Positions 53,520-61,273 of a DNA stretch of 64,000 nucleotides are shown here, piece by piece. The notes below the pieces were generated by a model that worked only from the letters and a program-made list of their open reading frames with translations, was not told the origin of the DNA and made no database searches. Numbering within the stretch: position 1 is the stretch's first letter; every line of letters starts with the position of its first letter. Source of the stretch: Paraburkholderia sprentiae WSM5005 (lineage in GTDB: Bacteria > Pseudomonadota > Gammaproteobacteria > Burkholderiales > Burkholderiaceae). The position numbers and the translations under genes were made by a program. The stretch is taken from positions 1,550,001-1,614,000 of the forward strand of contig NZ_CP017562.2 of assembly GCF_001865575.2 (NCBI RefSeq), in the 5' to 3' direction.

Positions 53520-55001
53520 TTACTGCGATTCCTCCGCCCACACGGCGTTCTCCCGCGTCATCAGCGCAGTCGATGCCGCCGGCCCGAACGTGCCCGCCGA
53601 ATACGAGCGCGGCCGCTCGCCCGACTTCGCCCAGCCGTCGAGAATCGGTTCGGCCCACGCCCATGCCGCTTCGAGTTCGTCGCGGCGCATGAAGTGCGTC
53701 AGACGTCCGCGGATCACGTCGATCAGCAGACGCTCATAGGCCTCCGCGCGACGCTCGGTGAACGCCTGCTGCAGGTCCAGGTTCAGGCTCACCGGCAGCA
53801 TGTGCATGCCGCTGCCCGGCTCTTTCGCGAGCACCTGCAACTGGATCGACTCTTCCGGCTGCAACTGGATCACCAGACGATTGCCGTACGTGCGCCCACC
53901 GCTCGGGATGATCGAGAACGGCAGATCGGAGAATTCGATGACGATCTCCGACAGCTTCTTCTGCATCCGCTTGCCGGTGCGCAGGAAGAACGGCACGTTG
54001 GCCCAGCGCCAGTTGTTGATCCGCGCGCGCAACGCGACGAAGGTTTCGGCGCGGCTGCCCGCCGGCACGTTGTCTTCCTCGAGGTAGCCCTTGACCGCCT
54101 CGCCATCGACGGCGCCCGCAGTGTACTGGCCGCGCACCGTGTCGCGCGCGATGTCCTCGGGCGTCATCGGCCGCAGTGAGCGCAGCACTTTCAGTTTTTC
54201 GTCGCGCACCGCGTCGGGATCGAGCGACACCGGCGGCTCCATCGCGACGATGCACAACAGTTGCAGCAGGTGGTTCTGCACCATGTCGCGCAGCGCGCCG
54301 GTCTTGTCGTAGAACCCGGCGCGGCTGCCCACGCCGACCGTTTCGGCCACCGTGATCTGCACGCTCTTGATGTAAGGCGCCTGCCACAGCGGCCCGAAAA
54401 TCGGATTACCGAAGCGCAGCACCATCAGGTTCTGCACGGTTTCCTTGCCGAGGTAGTGGTCGATCCGGTAGATCTGCGCTTCGTCGAAATGCTTGCCGAC
54501 CGCGTTGTTGATCTCCTGCGCGGACGCGAGGTCATGGCCGAGCGGCTTTTCGAGCACTACGCGCGAATTGCCGTCGACGAGCCCGGCCGCCGCCAGGTTA
54601 TCGCAGATATGAGTGAACAGATCCGGCGACGTCGCCAGATAGAACACGCGGTTCACGCCGTCGCGCGACGCTTCCTTCAGGCGCAGGTAGTCCTCGGGCG
54701 CATCGACGTCCATCCGCACGTACTCGAAAATCGCCAGGAATTTGTCCCAGGCGGACGCGTCGAACGCTTTCTTTTCGATGAAGGGCTTCGCCTTCTGCTC
54801 CATGAATTCGCTGATGTATTCATCGCGCGACCAGGGCTTGCGGCCAATCGTCAGAATGCGGCTGTCCGGCGGCAGGTTGCCGTGCAGATGCGCCATGTAC
54901 AGCGCGGGCAGCAGCTTGCGGAACGACAGGTCGCCGGTGCCGCCGAAGATGATCATGTCGAGCGGCAGGTCGGGTGTGGCGGAAGCTTGTTGGGTCGTCA
55001 T
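53520..55001 (-). CDS. zwf: Glucose-6-phosphate 1-dehydrogenase
   Basis: A 493-residue enzyme that oxidises glucose 6-phosphate to 6-phosphogluconolactone with NADP+ (or NAD+), feeding the pentose phosphate and Entner-Doudoroff pathways. The Rossmann motif is IIFGGTGDLSFRKLLPALY, and the active-site signature is RIDHYLGKETVQNLMVLRFGN, read in parts, near residue 175. Length is normal for the family. It stands alone without the usual pgl, edd or glk neighbours, so it may be one of several zwf copies. It has its own terminator. Confidence 0.96.
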   Translation of the reverse strand: MTTQQASATPDLPLDMIIFGGTGDLSFRKLLPALYMAHLHGNLPPDSRILTIGRKPWSRDEYISEFMEQKAKPFIEKKAFDASAWDKFLAIFEYVRMDVDAPEDYLRLKEASRDGVNRVFYLATSPDLFTHICDNLAAAGLVDGNSRVVLEKPLGHDLASAQEINNAVGKHFDEAQIYRIDHYLGKETVQNLMVLRFGNPIFGPLWQAPYIKSVQITVAETVGVGSRAGFYDKTGALRDMVQNHLLQLLCIVAMEPPVSLDPDAVRDEKLKVLRSLRPMTPEDIARDTVRGQYTAGAVDGEAVKGYLEEDNVPAGSRAETFVALRARINNWRWANVPFFLRTGKRMQKKLSEIVIEFSDLPFSIIPSGGRTYGNRLVIQLQPEESIQLQVLAKEPGSGMHMLPVSLNLDLQQAFTERRAEAYERLLIDVIRGRLTHFMRRDELEAAWAWAEPILDGWAKSGERPRSYSAGTFGPAASTALMTRENAVWAEESQ

Positions 55002-55236
55002 GGCACGGTCGCAGCGTCTAGGGAAAAGGCGTCGATCAGGAATCGGCGGCCGGCGGACGGGCTAGGGCTTACGTCCGCGACGGCGCTTATTCCGGCAAAC
55101 GCCTATGGTGCAACGTTTTGAGATAGTTTGCACGGCAACATGTGCCGCAGGTTAGCGCAAGTTGCCACCTTGCGCGGCAAACGGCTGTTTTTGCGGGAAT
55201 ATCCTGCGCGATTTTTGCCGGCCGGGCCGCTGGCGG

Positions 55237-56169
55237 TCAGCCCCGCGCCAGCGCGTCGTGTGCGACCCGGCACGCGGCCAGATCCCACGCCGCGCAGCCG
55301 ACGCTCTTGAACACCACCGGGCCCGCCGGTGCGCGCTGCGTCTGATCCAGCACCGCGGCGATCCCCCCCACCCGCGCCCAGTCGACGCCGGCCTGGATGA
55401 AATCGCCGGCCTCGTGCTTCGCGCCGGCCGCGTCGTCGACGAACAGCGCGCTGCCGGCGATCGTCGTCGCGCCGATCTCGACCATCTGTGGCGTGAACGC
55501 GCCGACGCCGATCACGAGTCGCTCGGCATGCGCCGGCTCGTCATAGACCGGCTGTGTGCTCGTGGTCAAGGCGATCACGACCTCGACCGAAGCGGGAATC
55601 GTCGCGCCCGCTTGTGTGAGCGGCCGCAACTCGCGCACCTTGCCACGCTGCGCCGCGCAGAATGCGTCGGCGCGCGCGGGCGCGCTGCCCTTGACCCATA
55701 CGCACGCGTCGGGAAACAGTTCGCCGATCGCCTCCAGATGATTGAGCGCCTGCGTGCCGGTGCCGATCAGCAGAAATTCGCGCGGCATGCGCCCGGCGAA
55801 CGTCGCAATGCCGAGCATCGACATCGCCGCGGTGCGGCGGCCCGTCACGGTCGGACCGTCGAGGACGAACAGCGTCTCGCCGGTATCGGCATCGAAGGCC
55901 ATGACCTGGCCGTGGATCGTCGGCAGATGGCGCGCGCCGTTGCTCGCGCACACGTTGACGAGCTTGTGGATTGCGAGATCGGGCGCGGTGGCGGGCATCG
56001 ACAGCATGATGCCGCCGGCGTTCAACGGCACCACGAGCCGCTCGGGGCTCACGATGCGCGCTTGCGCGTAGTCGATGCTGGCGCGCCTCAATGCGTCGAC
56101 AAGCGCTGCGTAAGGCATCAGCCGCGCGGTGGCGGCGGCGTCGAAGATTCGCGTGCTCGGATGGGTCAT
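55237..56169 (-). CDS. Ornithine cyclodeaminase/mu-crystallin family reductase
   Basis: A 310-residue member of the OCD family. The dinucleotide fold is FLLIGTGTQALNHLEAI, and the substrate region has VVPLNAGGIMLSMPA and RRTAAMSMLGIATFA. Members include ornithine cyclodeaminase and the ketimine reductases acting on delta1-pyrroline-2-carboxylate and delta1-piperideine-2-carboxylate. The neighbouring FAD-dependent amino-acid oxidase gene favours the reductase role on a cyclic imino acid (inferred). It is the last gene of a three-gene minus-strand run (83-base gap to the C39-like gene). Confidence 0.85.
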   Translation of the reverse strand: MTHPSTRIFDAAATARLMPYAALVDALRRASIDYAQARIVSPERLVVPLNAGGIMLSMPATAPDLAIHKLVNVCASNGARHLPTIHGQVMAFDADTGETLFVLDGPTVTGRRTAAMSMLGIATFAGRMPREFLLIGTGTQALNHLEAIGELFPDACVWVKGSAPARADAFCAAQRGKVRELRPLTQAGATIPASVEVVIALTTSTQPVYDEPAHAERLVIGVGAFTPQMVEIGATTIAGSALFVDDAAGAKHEAGDFIQAGVDWARVGGIAAVLDQTQRAPAGPVVFKSVGCAAWDLAACRVAHDALARG

Positions 56170-56252
56170 GAGAGGGACGGTCCAATGCCGGATCGGTTGG
56201 TCATCGCGTCACCGTAACCGAGCGCAAATAAATTGGCCAGTCGTGTGCCGTT

Positions 56253-56927
56253 CTACTGCGCGCCGTTTTTGCCGCGACTTTTGTCGCCGTTCCTGCCGCT
56301 GCCGACCGTCATCCCCCGCCCCGCATAGAATCGCGACATCGTCGCGAACGGCAGGTACACGTCGGCCTGATACGGCGCGACGCCCGATGGATTGTGAAAC
56401 CACACGCCGTCGCGATCCCGGCCGTGAAGCAGAATCAGATGCCCTCCTCGCCGCCGGTTCGGCCGCGCCGGATAGCGGATCTCGGGGCTCACCGACACGA
56501 TCGCGAGCGTGTCGGGGTCGAGCCGCGCCGCGATCTCCTCGAGCGAAGCCTGCGGCAGCACGTCGATCTCCAGGCCGAACGCGGCGCCCGCCCAGTCGGC
56601 GAACGGCCGGTAGATCAGACCGTCGACGCCGCCATCGTCGCGCAGCCGGTACACGTCGTGGCGCAGCGCGTCGTCGAGCAACGCGGCGCGCGACGCGTGA
56701 TCGATGCCCCAGTAGTCGAGCGCCGATTCGAGGCAGGTCAGCCCGCACAGCCGTTGCGCCCAGAAGCGATAGCGCTCGGGGTCGGCAAAACCGCTGCGCT
56801 GCCAGTGCGGGTCTTCGCACGGGTCGCGCTGCTGTTCGACGATGTCGCGCACCCACTCGGGGCTACCCCATTGCGTGTAGTACGGAACGTCGGCGTGGCG
56901 GAGAACGGGTTCGGTCATCAGTGGCAT
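56253..56927 (-). CDS. C39-like (papain-fold) family protein
   Basis: A 224-residue protein of the peptidase C39-like superfamily. Landmarks are DVPYYTQWGSPEW, a cysteine in QRLCGLTCLESALDYWGI and a histidine in GGHLILLHGRDRDGVWFHNPSG. These give the Cys-His pair of papain-like folds. The basic C-terminus (GSGRNGDKSRGKNGAQ) looks disordered. It lies between an FAD oxidoreductase and an OCD-family gene with short gaps (23 and 83 bases), so it may be co-transcribed, although a peptidase in an imino-acid pathway is unexpected. There is no signal peptide. Whether it is an active protease or an amidase-like enzyme is unknown. Confidence 0.7.
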   Translation of the reverse strand: MPLMTEPVLRHADVPYYTQWGSPEWVRDIVEQQRDPCEDPHWQRSGFADPERYRFWAQRLCGLTCLESALDYWGIDHASRAALLDDALRHDVYRLRDDGGVDGLIYRPFADWAGAAFGLEIDVLPQASLEEIAARLDPDTLAIVSVSPEIRYPARPNRRRGGHLILLHGRDRDGVWFHNPSGVAPYQADVYLPFATMSRFYAGRGMTVGSGRNGDKSRGKNGAQ

Positions 56928-56950
56928 GTGTCGTGTTGGGTTGCACGCGG

Positions 56951-58291
56951 TTACAGCATGCTGCGCGGCCGCTTCATCGTACCGTCGAAGAAACGCTGCA
57001 AGCGGAACGCCGACAGATCGAGCGACGGTTCGCCGCCATCGTTGAATTCAGCGAGCAGCTTGCCGACGATCGGCCCCATCGCAAAACCGTGACCGCAAAA
57101 GCCGGTCGCGATGGTCAGGCCGGGCACCTGCGGCGGCGCATCGATCACCGGAATGCCGTCGGGTAATACGTCGATGAGCCCGGCCCACGACTCGACCACC
57201 TGTGCGTCGCGCAACGCCGGAAACAGCGCGCGCAGCTTTTTCAGCGCGCGCGGCGCGTGGCGCGCGTTCGGCTGAGGATGCGGGTCGCGCGGATGTAGCA
57301 CGCGTTCGGCGTCGGGCACGCCGCCCGGCAAACGCTCACGCAGATCCCGCAGACAAGCGCCGTTCAGATGGAAGCTGAACTTCTCGCGCTGCGTCCAGAG
57401 TTCCGGCAGAAACCATTTGAGGGCGCGGACATGACCGAGCGTCATGTCGACGTCGACTTGCATGTCGTCGGCGAGATTGATCGCGCCGCTCGCGCGCTGC
57501 CGGATGCCGAGGCCGTGGCCCCAGAACGTCGACGCCGTGACCGGCGGCAGCGGATTGGTGCGCATGCAGGTGCCGCGCACGGCCTGTTGCGGGAGTTCCA
57601 GGCCCAGCGTCCTGAGCAGCCGCCAGCTACTGGCACCGGCCACGCAGACGAAGCGGGAGGTACGAATCGTGCCGCGCTCGGTGACCACGCCAGCGATCGC
57701 GCCGCCCGCGCGTTCGACGCCGACCACGCCGCAGCCCTCGAAAAACAGCGCGCCGGCTTCGGCGGCGCGTGCCGCGAAGGCGGCGGCGACCCGGCGCGGC
57801 TCGGCCTGACCATCGCTCGGCGTGTACAGGCCGCCGAGCGCGGGACCCTGCATACCGGTCACGACGGCGTCGATCTGCCCACGGTCGAGCGTACGCGTAT
57901 CGAGGCCGTACTGACGCGCGACATCGATCCATTGCTGGAAGGACGTCCACTCCTCATCGCGGCTGGCGACATACAGGCAGCCGCCCTGGCGCCATTCGAG
58001 ATCGAAGTTCAGCTGACGCTCGAGTTCTTTCCACATTGGAATGCTCGCCATCATCAGCGGCACCTCGGCGGCTTCGCGACCCTGCTGACGCACGAAACCC
58101 CACGCGCGCGACGACTGCTGCCCGGCGATCCGCGACTTGTCGAGCACCACGACCGAGAGGCCATGTCGCGCCAGATAATAAGCGGCCGCGCAGCCCATGA
58201 TGCCAGCACCGGCGATCACGACGTCGGCGCGGGCGGGGAATGACTGATCGGCGCGAGTGAAGGTGGAGTGCAGCGGATAGGTCGTGGTCAT
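56951..58291 (-). CDS. FAD-dependent amino-acid oxidoreductase (DAO family)
   Basis: A 446-residue flavoprotein. The FAD-binding motif is VVIAGAGIMGCAAAYYLARHGLSVVVLDK (read in parts), then QQSSRAWGFVRQQGRE, where a histidine is often the FAD attachment site. The C-terminal ATGFCGHGFAMGPIVGKLLAEF is typical of DAO enzymes. These oxidise amines or amino acids to imines, such as D-proline, hydroxyproline or sarcosine. It heads the run with the C39-like and OCD-family genes and is divergent from hipBA. A coupled oxidation and imine reduction is inferred. Confidence 0.87.
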   Translation of the reverse strand: MTTTYPLHSTFTRADQSFPARADVVIAGAGIMGCAAAYYLARHGLSVVVLDKSRIAGQQSSRAWGFVRQQGREAAEVPLMMASIPMWKELERQLNFDLEWRQGGCLYVASRDEEWTSFQQWIDVARQYGLDTRTLDRGQIDAVVTGMQGPALGGLYTPSDGQAEPRRVAAAFAARAAEAGALFFEGCGVVGVERAGGAIAGVVTERGTIRTSRFVCVAGASSWRLLRTLGLELPQQAVRGTCMRTNPLPPVTASTFWGHGLGIRQRASGAINLADDMQVDVDMTLGHVRALKWFLPELWTQREKFSFHLNGACLRDLRERLPGGVPDAERVLHPRDPHPQPNARHAPRALKKLRALFPALRDAQVVESWAGLIDVLPDGIPVIDAPPQVPGLTIATGFCGHGFAMGPIVGKLLAEFNDGGEPSLDLSAFRLQRFFDGTMKRPRSML

Positions 58292-58387
58292 TGGGTGGGC
58301 GGGTTGCAGACGTGGGCGTCATCTTCGCAGCGTGAGCCGTTGTCCGCAATTATGCGTCGCACGAATACTCGGCATTTATCCGTCATG

Positions 58388-58428
58388 CAAATATTTGACA
58401 AATATTCGCGTAACGCATAAATTGCGTT
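58388..58428 (+). promoter_or_regulatory. hipBA promoter and operators
   Basis: A sigma70-like promoter, TTGACA at 58395-58400, 17 bases, TAAATT at 58418-58423, lies 25 bases before the hipB start. Its -35 box is inside the near-perfect palindrome AATATTTG-A-CAAATATT (58390-58406). Its -10 box is inside AACGCA-TAAAT-TGCGTT (58412-58428). A further repeat TTATGCGT (58350-58357) is the inverse of ACGCATAA (58413-58420). This layout suits autorepression by HipB. Confidence 0.7.
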
Positions 58429-58452
58429 TATTCGCCCCACAGATAATCCGTC

Positions 58453-58707
58453 ATGCTCCACCTGATCGCCACGTCGGACCAACTCGCGCAGCTGCTGGCG
58501 GCCAGCCGCCGCCAGGCCGGCCTCACGCAGATCGAGGCGGCCGCGCGCGTCGGCGTGAGCCAAAGCCGCATTTCCGCGCTCGAGACCGACGCGAGCGGGC
58601 TCACGATCACACAGCTGCTGGCTTTGTGCGGCGCCTACGGCCTGCAACTGCAGTTGCGCGACAAAAATCAGCCGGGCGCATTGCCGGCGCCGAACGTGGA
58701 GTGGTGA
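58453..58707 (+). CDS. hipB: HipB-type antitoxin, XRE-family HTH
   Basis: An 84-residue DNA-binding antitoxin. The helix-turn-helix is RRQAGLTQIEAAARVGVSQSRISALE (read in parts) at about residues 16-45, with a short C-terminal tail ending PAPNVEW, the tryptophan-ended tail known in HipB proteins. It neutralises HipA and represses the operon. Its stop is one base before the hipA start. The palindromes over the promoter are its likely operators. Confidence 0.9.
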   Translation: MLHLIATSDQLAQLLAASRRQAGLTQIEAAARVGVSQSRISALETDASGLTITQLLALCGAYGLQLQLRDKNQPGALPAPNVEW

Positions 58708-58708
58708 G

Positions 58709-60049
58709 ATGGCCCGGCAAACCGCTTCGAAGGCCTTGTCGGTGTGGGCCAACGGCGAGCGCGTCGGGCTCTGGCGGCTGCCCGCCCGCGGCCCGATGGA
58801 ATTTTCCTACGACGCCGCGTGGATCGCGTCGGCCGCGGGACGTCCGCTGTCGCTGTCGCTGCCGTTCACGCCCGGCAACATGACGCATAAAGGACCGCGG
58901 GTGCTGAACTACTTCGACAACCTGCTGCCTGACAGCGACGTCATCCGCAAACGCATCGCGCAGCGCTACCGGACCGAAACGCTCGAAGCGTTCGACCTGC
59001 TGCAGGCAATCGGCCGCGACTGCGTCGGCGCGGTCCAACTGCTCGCCGAAGACGACGCGCCGGCCGGGGTCCAGCGGATCGAAGGCACGCCGCTGTCCGA
59101 CGACGAAATCGAGGCGCTGCTCGCGCAAACGGTCGGCAAACCGCCGCTCGGCGCGCCCGACGAGGCCGACGGCTTCCGCATCTCGCTCGCCGGCGCGCAG
59201 GAGAAAACCGCGCTGCTGTGGCACCACGGGCGATGGCAGCGGCCGCTCGGCGCGACGCCGACCACGCACATCTTCAAGCTGCCGCTCGGGCTGGTTGGCA
59301 ACCGGCTCGCCGATCTCAGCACCTCGGTCGAAAACGAGTGGCTGTGTCTGCGGATTCTGCGCGCGTTCGGCCTGCCCGTCGCGAACGCCGAGGTGCTCAG
59401 GTTCGGCAAGCAGCGCGTGCTCGCCGTCGAACGCTTCGACCGGCAGATGCATTCGAGCGGCACATGGCTGCTGCGTCTGCCGCAGGAAGATTTCTGCCAG
59501 GTGTACGGCGTGCCGTCGCATCGCAAGTACGAAAACGAGGGCGGCCCCGGCGTGCTCGACCTTGCGCGGGTTCTCCAGCAATCGGTCGACGCGCGGCAGG
59601 ACATCGAGACCCTGCTCGCGAGCCAGATCCTGTTCTGGATGCTGGCCGCGCCGGACGGCCACGCGAAGAACTTCAGCATCCGCCTGCTCGCGGGTGGCCA
59701 GTACCGTCTGACGCCGCTCTACGACGTGATGTCGATCTGGCCGGTCGAAGGCAATGGCCCGAACCAGTGGTCCTGGTACAAGGCGCGGCTTGCGATGGGT
59801 CTGTGGTCGCGCAGCAAGCACGATGCGTTTCGCGACGTGCAGCGGCGTCACTTCAACGCGATGGCGTTGAAGTGCTCATATGGCGCCGACGCCGAGCCGC
59901 TGATCCAGCGCCTGATCGAACAGACGCCCGGTGTGATCGAGCGGGTCTCGGCGGAGTTGCCCGAGCGCTTTCCGGGCAAGGTCGCCGAGCGGATTTTCAA
60001 AGGACTTCACAATTCGGCGGCCCGGCTCGACACGATGCCGGCAAGCTGA
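58709..60049 (+). CDS. hipA: HipA-type toxin, serine/threonine kinase
   Basis: A 446-residue HipA kinase; the Escherichia coli homologue phosphorylates glutamyl-tRNA synthetase and causes persistence. Landmarks are the N-subdomain (LSVWANGERVGLWRL), the autophosphorylation-type Ser159 in RISLAGAQEKTALL with the ATP-loop motif GAQEK at 162-166, the catalytic Asp316 and Asn321 in APDGHAKNFS, and the metal-binding Asp339 in PLYDVMS. All catalytic residues are present, so the toxin is probably active. It overlaps nothing downstream; 322 bases follow before the next gene. Confidence 0.93.
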   Translation: MARQTASKALSVWANGERVGLWRLPARGPMEFSYDAAWIASAAGRPLSLSLPFTPGNMTHKGPRVLNYFDNLLPDSDVIRKRIAQRYRTETLEAFDLLQAIGRDCVGAVQLLAEDDAPAGVQRIEGTPLSDDEIEALLAQTVGKPPLGAPDEADGFRISLAGAQEKTALLWHHGRWQRPLGATPTTHIFKLPLGLVGNRLADLSTSVENEWLCLRILRAFGLPVANAEVLRFGKQRVLAVERFDRQMHSSGTWLLRLPQEDFCQVYGVPSHRKYENEGGPGVLDLARVLQQSVDARQDIETLLASQILFWMLAAPDGHAKNFSIRLLAGGQYRLTPLYDVMSIWPVEGNGPNQWSWYKARLAMGLWSRSKHDAFRDVQRRHFNAMALKCSYGADAEPLIQRLIEQTPGVIERVSAELPERFPGKVAERIFKGLHNSAARLDTMPAS

Positions 60050-60371
60050 AGGCGGAGCGCCCGCGCTTCGCGGCATGCAGCCCGAGTTCTCGTGCTGCGC
60101 AGTCCTCATTCGTGGATTCCCTAAAGTTTCGTCACCGTTTCACCGGTAAAATGCTTTTGATGCGTAACGCATCAGAATGCATCGGCACGGCCGTTGCGTC
60201 GCTGGCATTAGCGACTTCGCGGGCGGTCTGACAAAATCATAAATTGTGGATTTTTGAGGTACATTTGCGGTCCCGCGTCGCCGATTCATGCGCCTTGCAT
60301 GGGCAAGGTCGGCCTGCTCCTGTCGAACGCGCTTCACTTGTACCTATTAACCCGGCGGATTTTCACGCAGC
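60050..60371. promoter_or_regulatory. Intergenic region between hipA and BetR-type regulator
   Basis: 322 bases without a gene. A 17-base near-perfect palindrome TGATGCGT-A-ACGCATCA lies at 60158-60174. It shares the 11-mer GCGTAACGCAT with the hipB promoter region (58408-58418). A candidate -35 CTGACA is at 60228-60233, but no good -10 follows. The region from 60234 to 60260 is AT-rich. Confidence 0.4.
60158..60174. promoter_or_regulatory. 17-bp palindrome TGATGCGT-A-ACGCATCA
   Basis: Perfect eight-base arms around one central base, 109 bases after the hipA stop and about 200 bases before the next gene. It shares GCGTAACGCAT with the hipB promoter. Could be a HipB site or the operator of the BetR-type regulator. 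Confidence 0.5.
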
Positions 60372-61226
60372 ATGGCGAACGAAACACACTCACCCGACTC
60401 CCTCGCGGTTGCCGAGCGCGTGCGCGAGTTGATGAGCCGGCACGGAATCGGCAAGCGCCAGCAAACCACCGAGCTATGCCGCATCCTCGATCTGAGTTTT
60501 TCTCAGGGGCACCGCAAACTGCGCGGCAACAGTCCGTGGACTCTGTCGCAGATCAAGAAAGTCGCCGAGGTATTCGACGAACCTGCGGCGCAGCTGTTCG
60601 GCGCGCAGTCGCTCGATCCGGGCGTCGTCGGCGCGATCGCCCAGGAGGCGGTGTTCTGCGTCGGCGCGACCGAAATCGCCTGCACCGCATGGGTCGGCGC
60701 CGCGCTCGAACCGGGTAGCCGTCCGGAGTTCGTCGCGTATTCGCGGCTCGGTCAATGGCGCGTCGCGCGTCATGATGGCGCGCTGTATCAGAGCGCGTAC
60801 GAAGTCCACAAGATCGAGATCTATCCGCGCCGCGCCGAAACCGACAAGCCCGCCATCGCGGTGGTCGACGACGATCGCGCAAGCGCCGACAACCTGCGCG
60901 ACTATCTGGAGCGTAGCGGCTTCACGGCGGTCGCGATCTATGGCCTCGCGGCCTTCAGCGAACAGTTGCAGACGCAGGTGTTCGACGGCGTCATCATCGA
61001 TTGGCTGTTCGGCGCGCAGACCGCGGCGGCCGCGATTCGCGCGGTGCGCGCGTCGGAGAATCCGGACGCACCGATCTTCGTGCTGACCGGCGAGCTGCTG
61101 ACCGGCAAGGCCAGCGAATCCGAGATCAGCGAGGTGATCCGCGATTACGACGTCGCGTGCTACGAGAAGCCCGCGCGCATGGCGATTCTGGTCGCCGATC
61201 TGTCGAAGCGGCTGAATCGGCCTTGA
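60372..61226 (+). CDS. BetR-type DNA-binding protein with C-terminal receiver domain
   Basis: A 284-residue regulator with inverted domain order. The N-terminal helix-turn-helix region is of BetR type (residues 12-75; VAERVRELMSRHGIGKRQQTTELCRILDLSFSQ, read in parts, then RKLRGNSPWTLSQIKKVAEVF). A middle segment follows (about 80-155), then a receiver domain from residue 160 with acidic residues 166-168, phosphorylatable Asp210 (GVIIDWLF), Thr239 and Lys266 (CYEKPAR). All phosphorylation residues are present. It converges with a hybrid histidine kinase, which is the obvious candidate partner. The palindrome at 60158 may be its site. Confidence 0.85.
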   Translation: MANETHSPDSLAVAERVRELMSRHGIGKRQQTTELCRILDLSFSQGHRKLRGNSPWTLSQIKKVAEVFDEPAAQLFGAQSLDPGVVGAIAQEAVFCVGATEIACTAWVGAALEPGSRPEFVAYSRLGQWRVARHDGALYQSAYEVHKIEIYPRRAETDKPAIAVVDDDRASADNLRDYLERSGFTAVAIYGLAAFSEQLQTQVFDGVIIDWLFGAQTAAAAIRAVRASENPDAPIFVLTGELLTGKASESEISEVIRDYDVACYEKPARMAILVADLSKRLNRP

Positions 61227-61273
61227 ACCGCGGCGCCGATGCGCCCTGTGTGCGGCGCTACGCCCTCACGCCT

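Noticed and set aside
55155..55175. Hairpin GCGCAA/TTGCGC between zwf and the OCD-family gene as a terminator
   Set aside because: No T run follows on the minus strand, so it is not a convincing intrinsic terminator.
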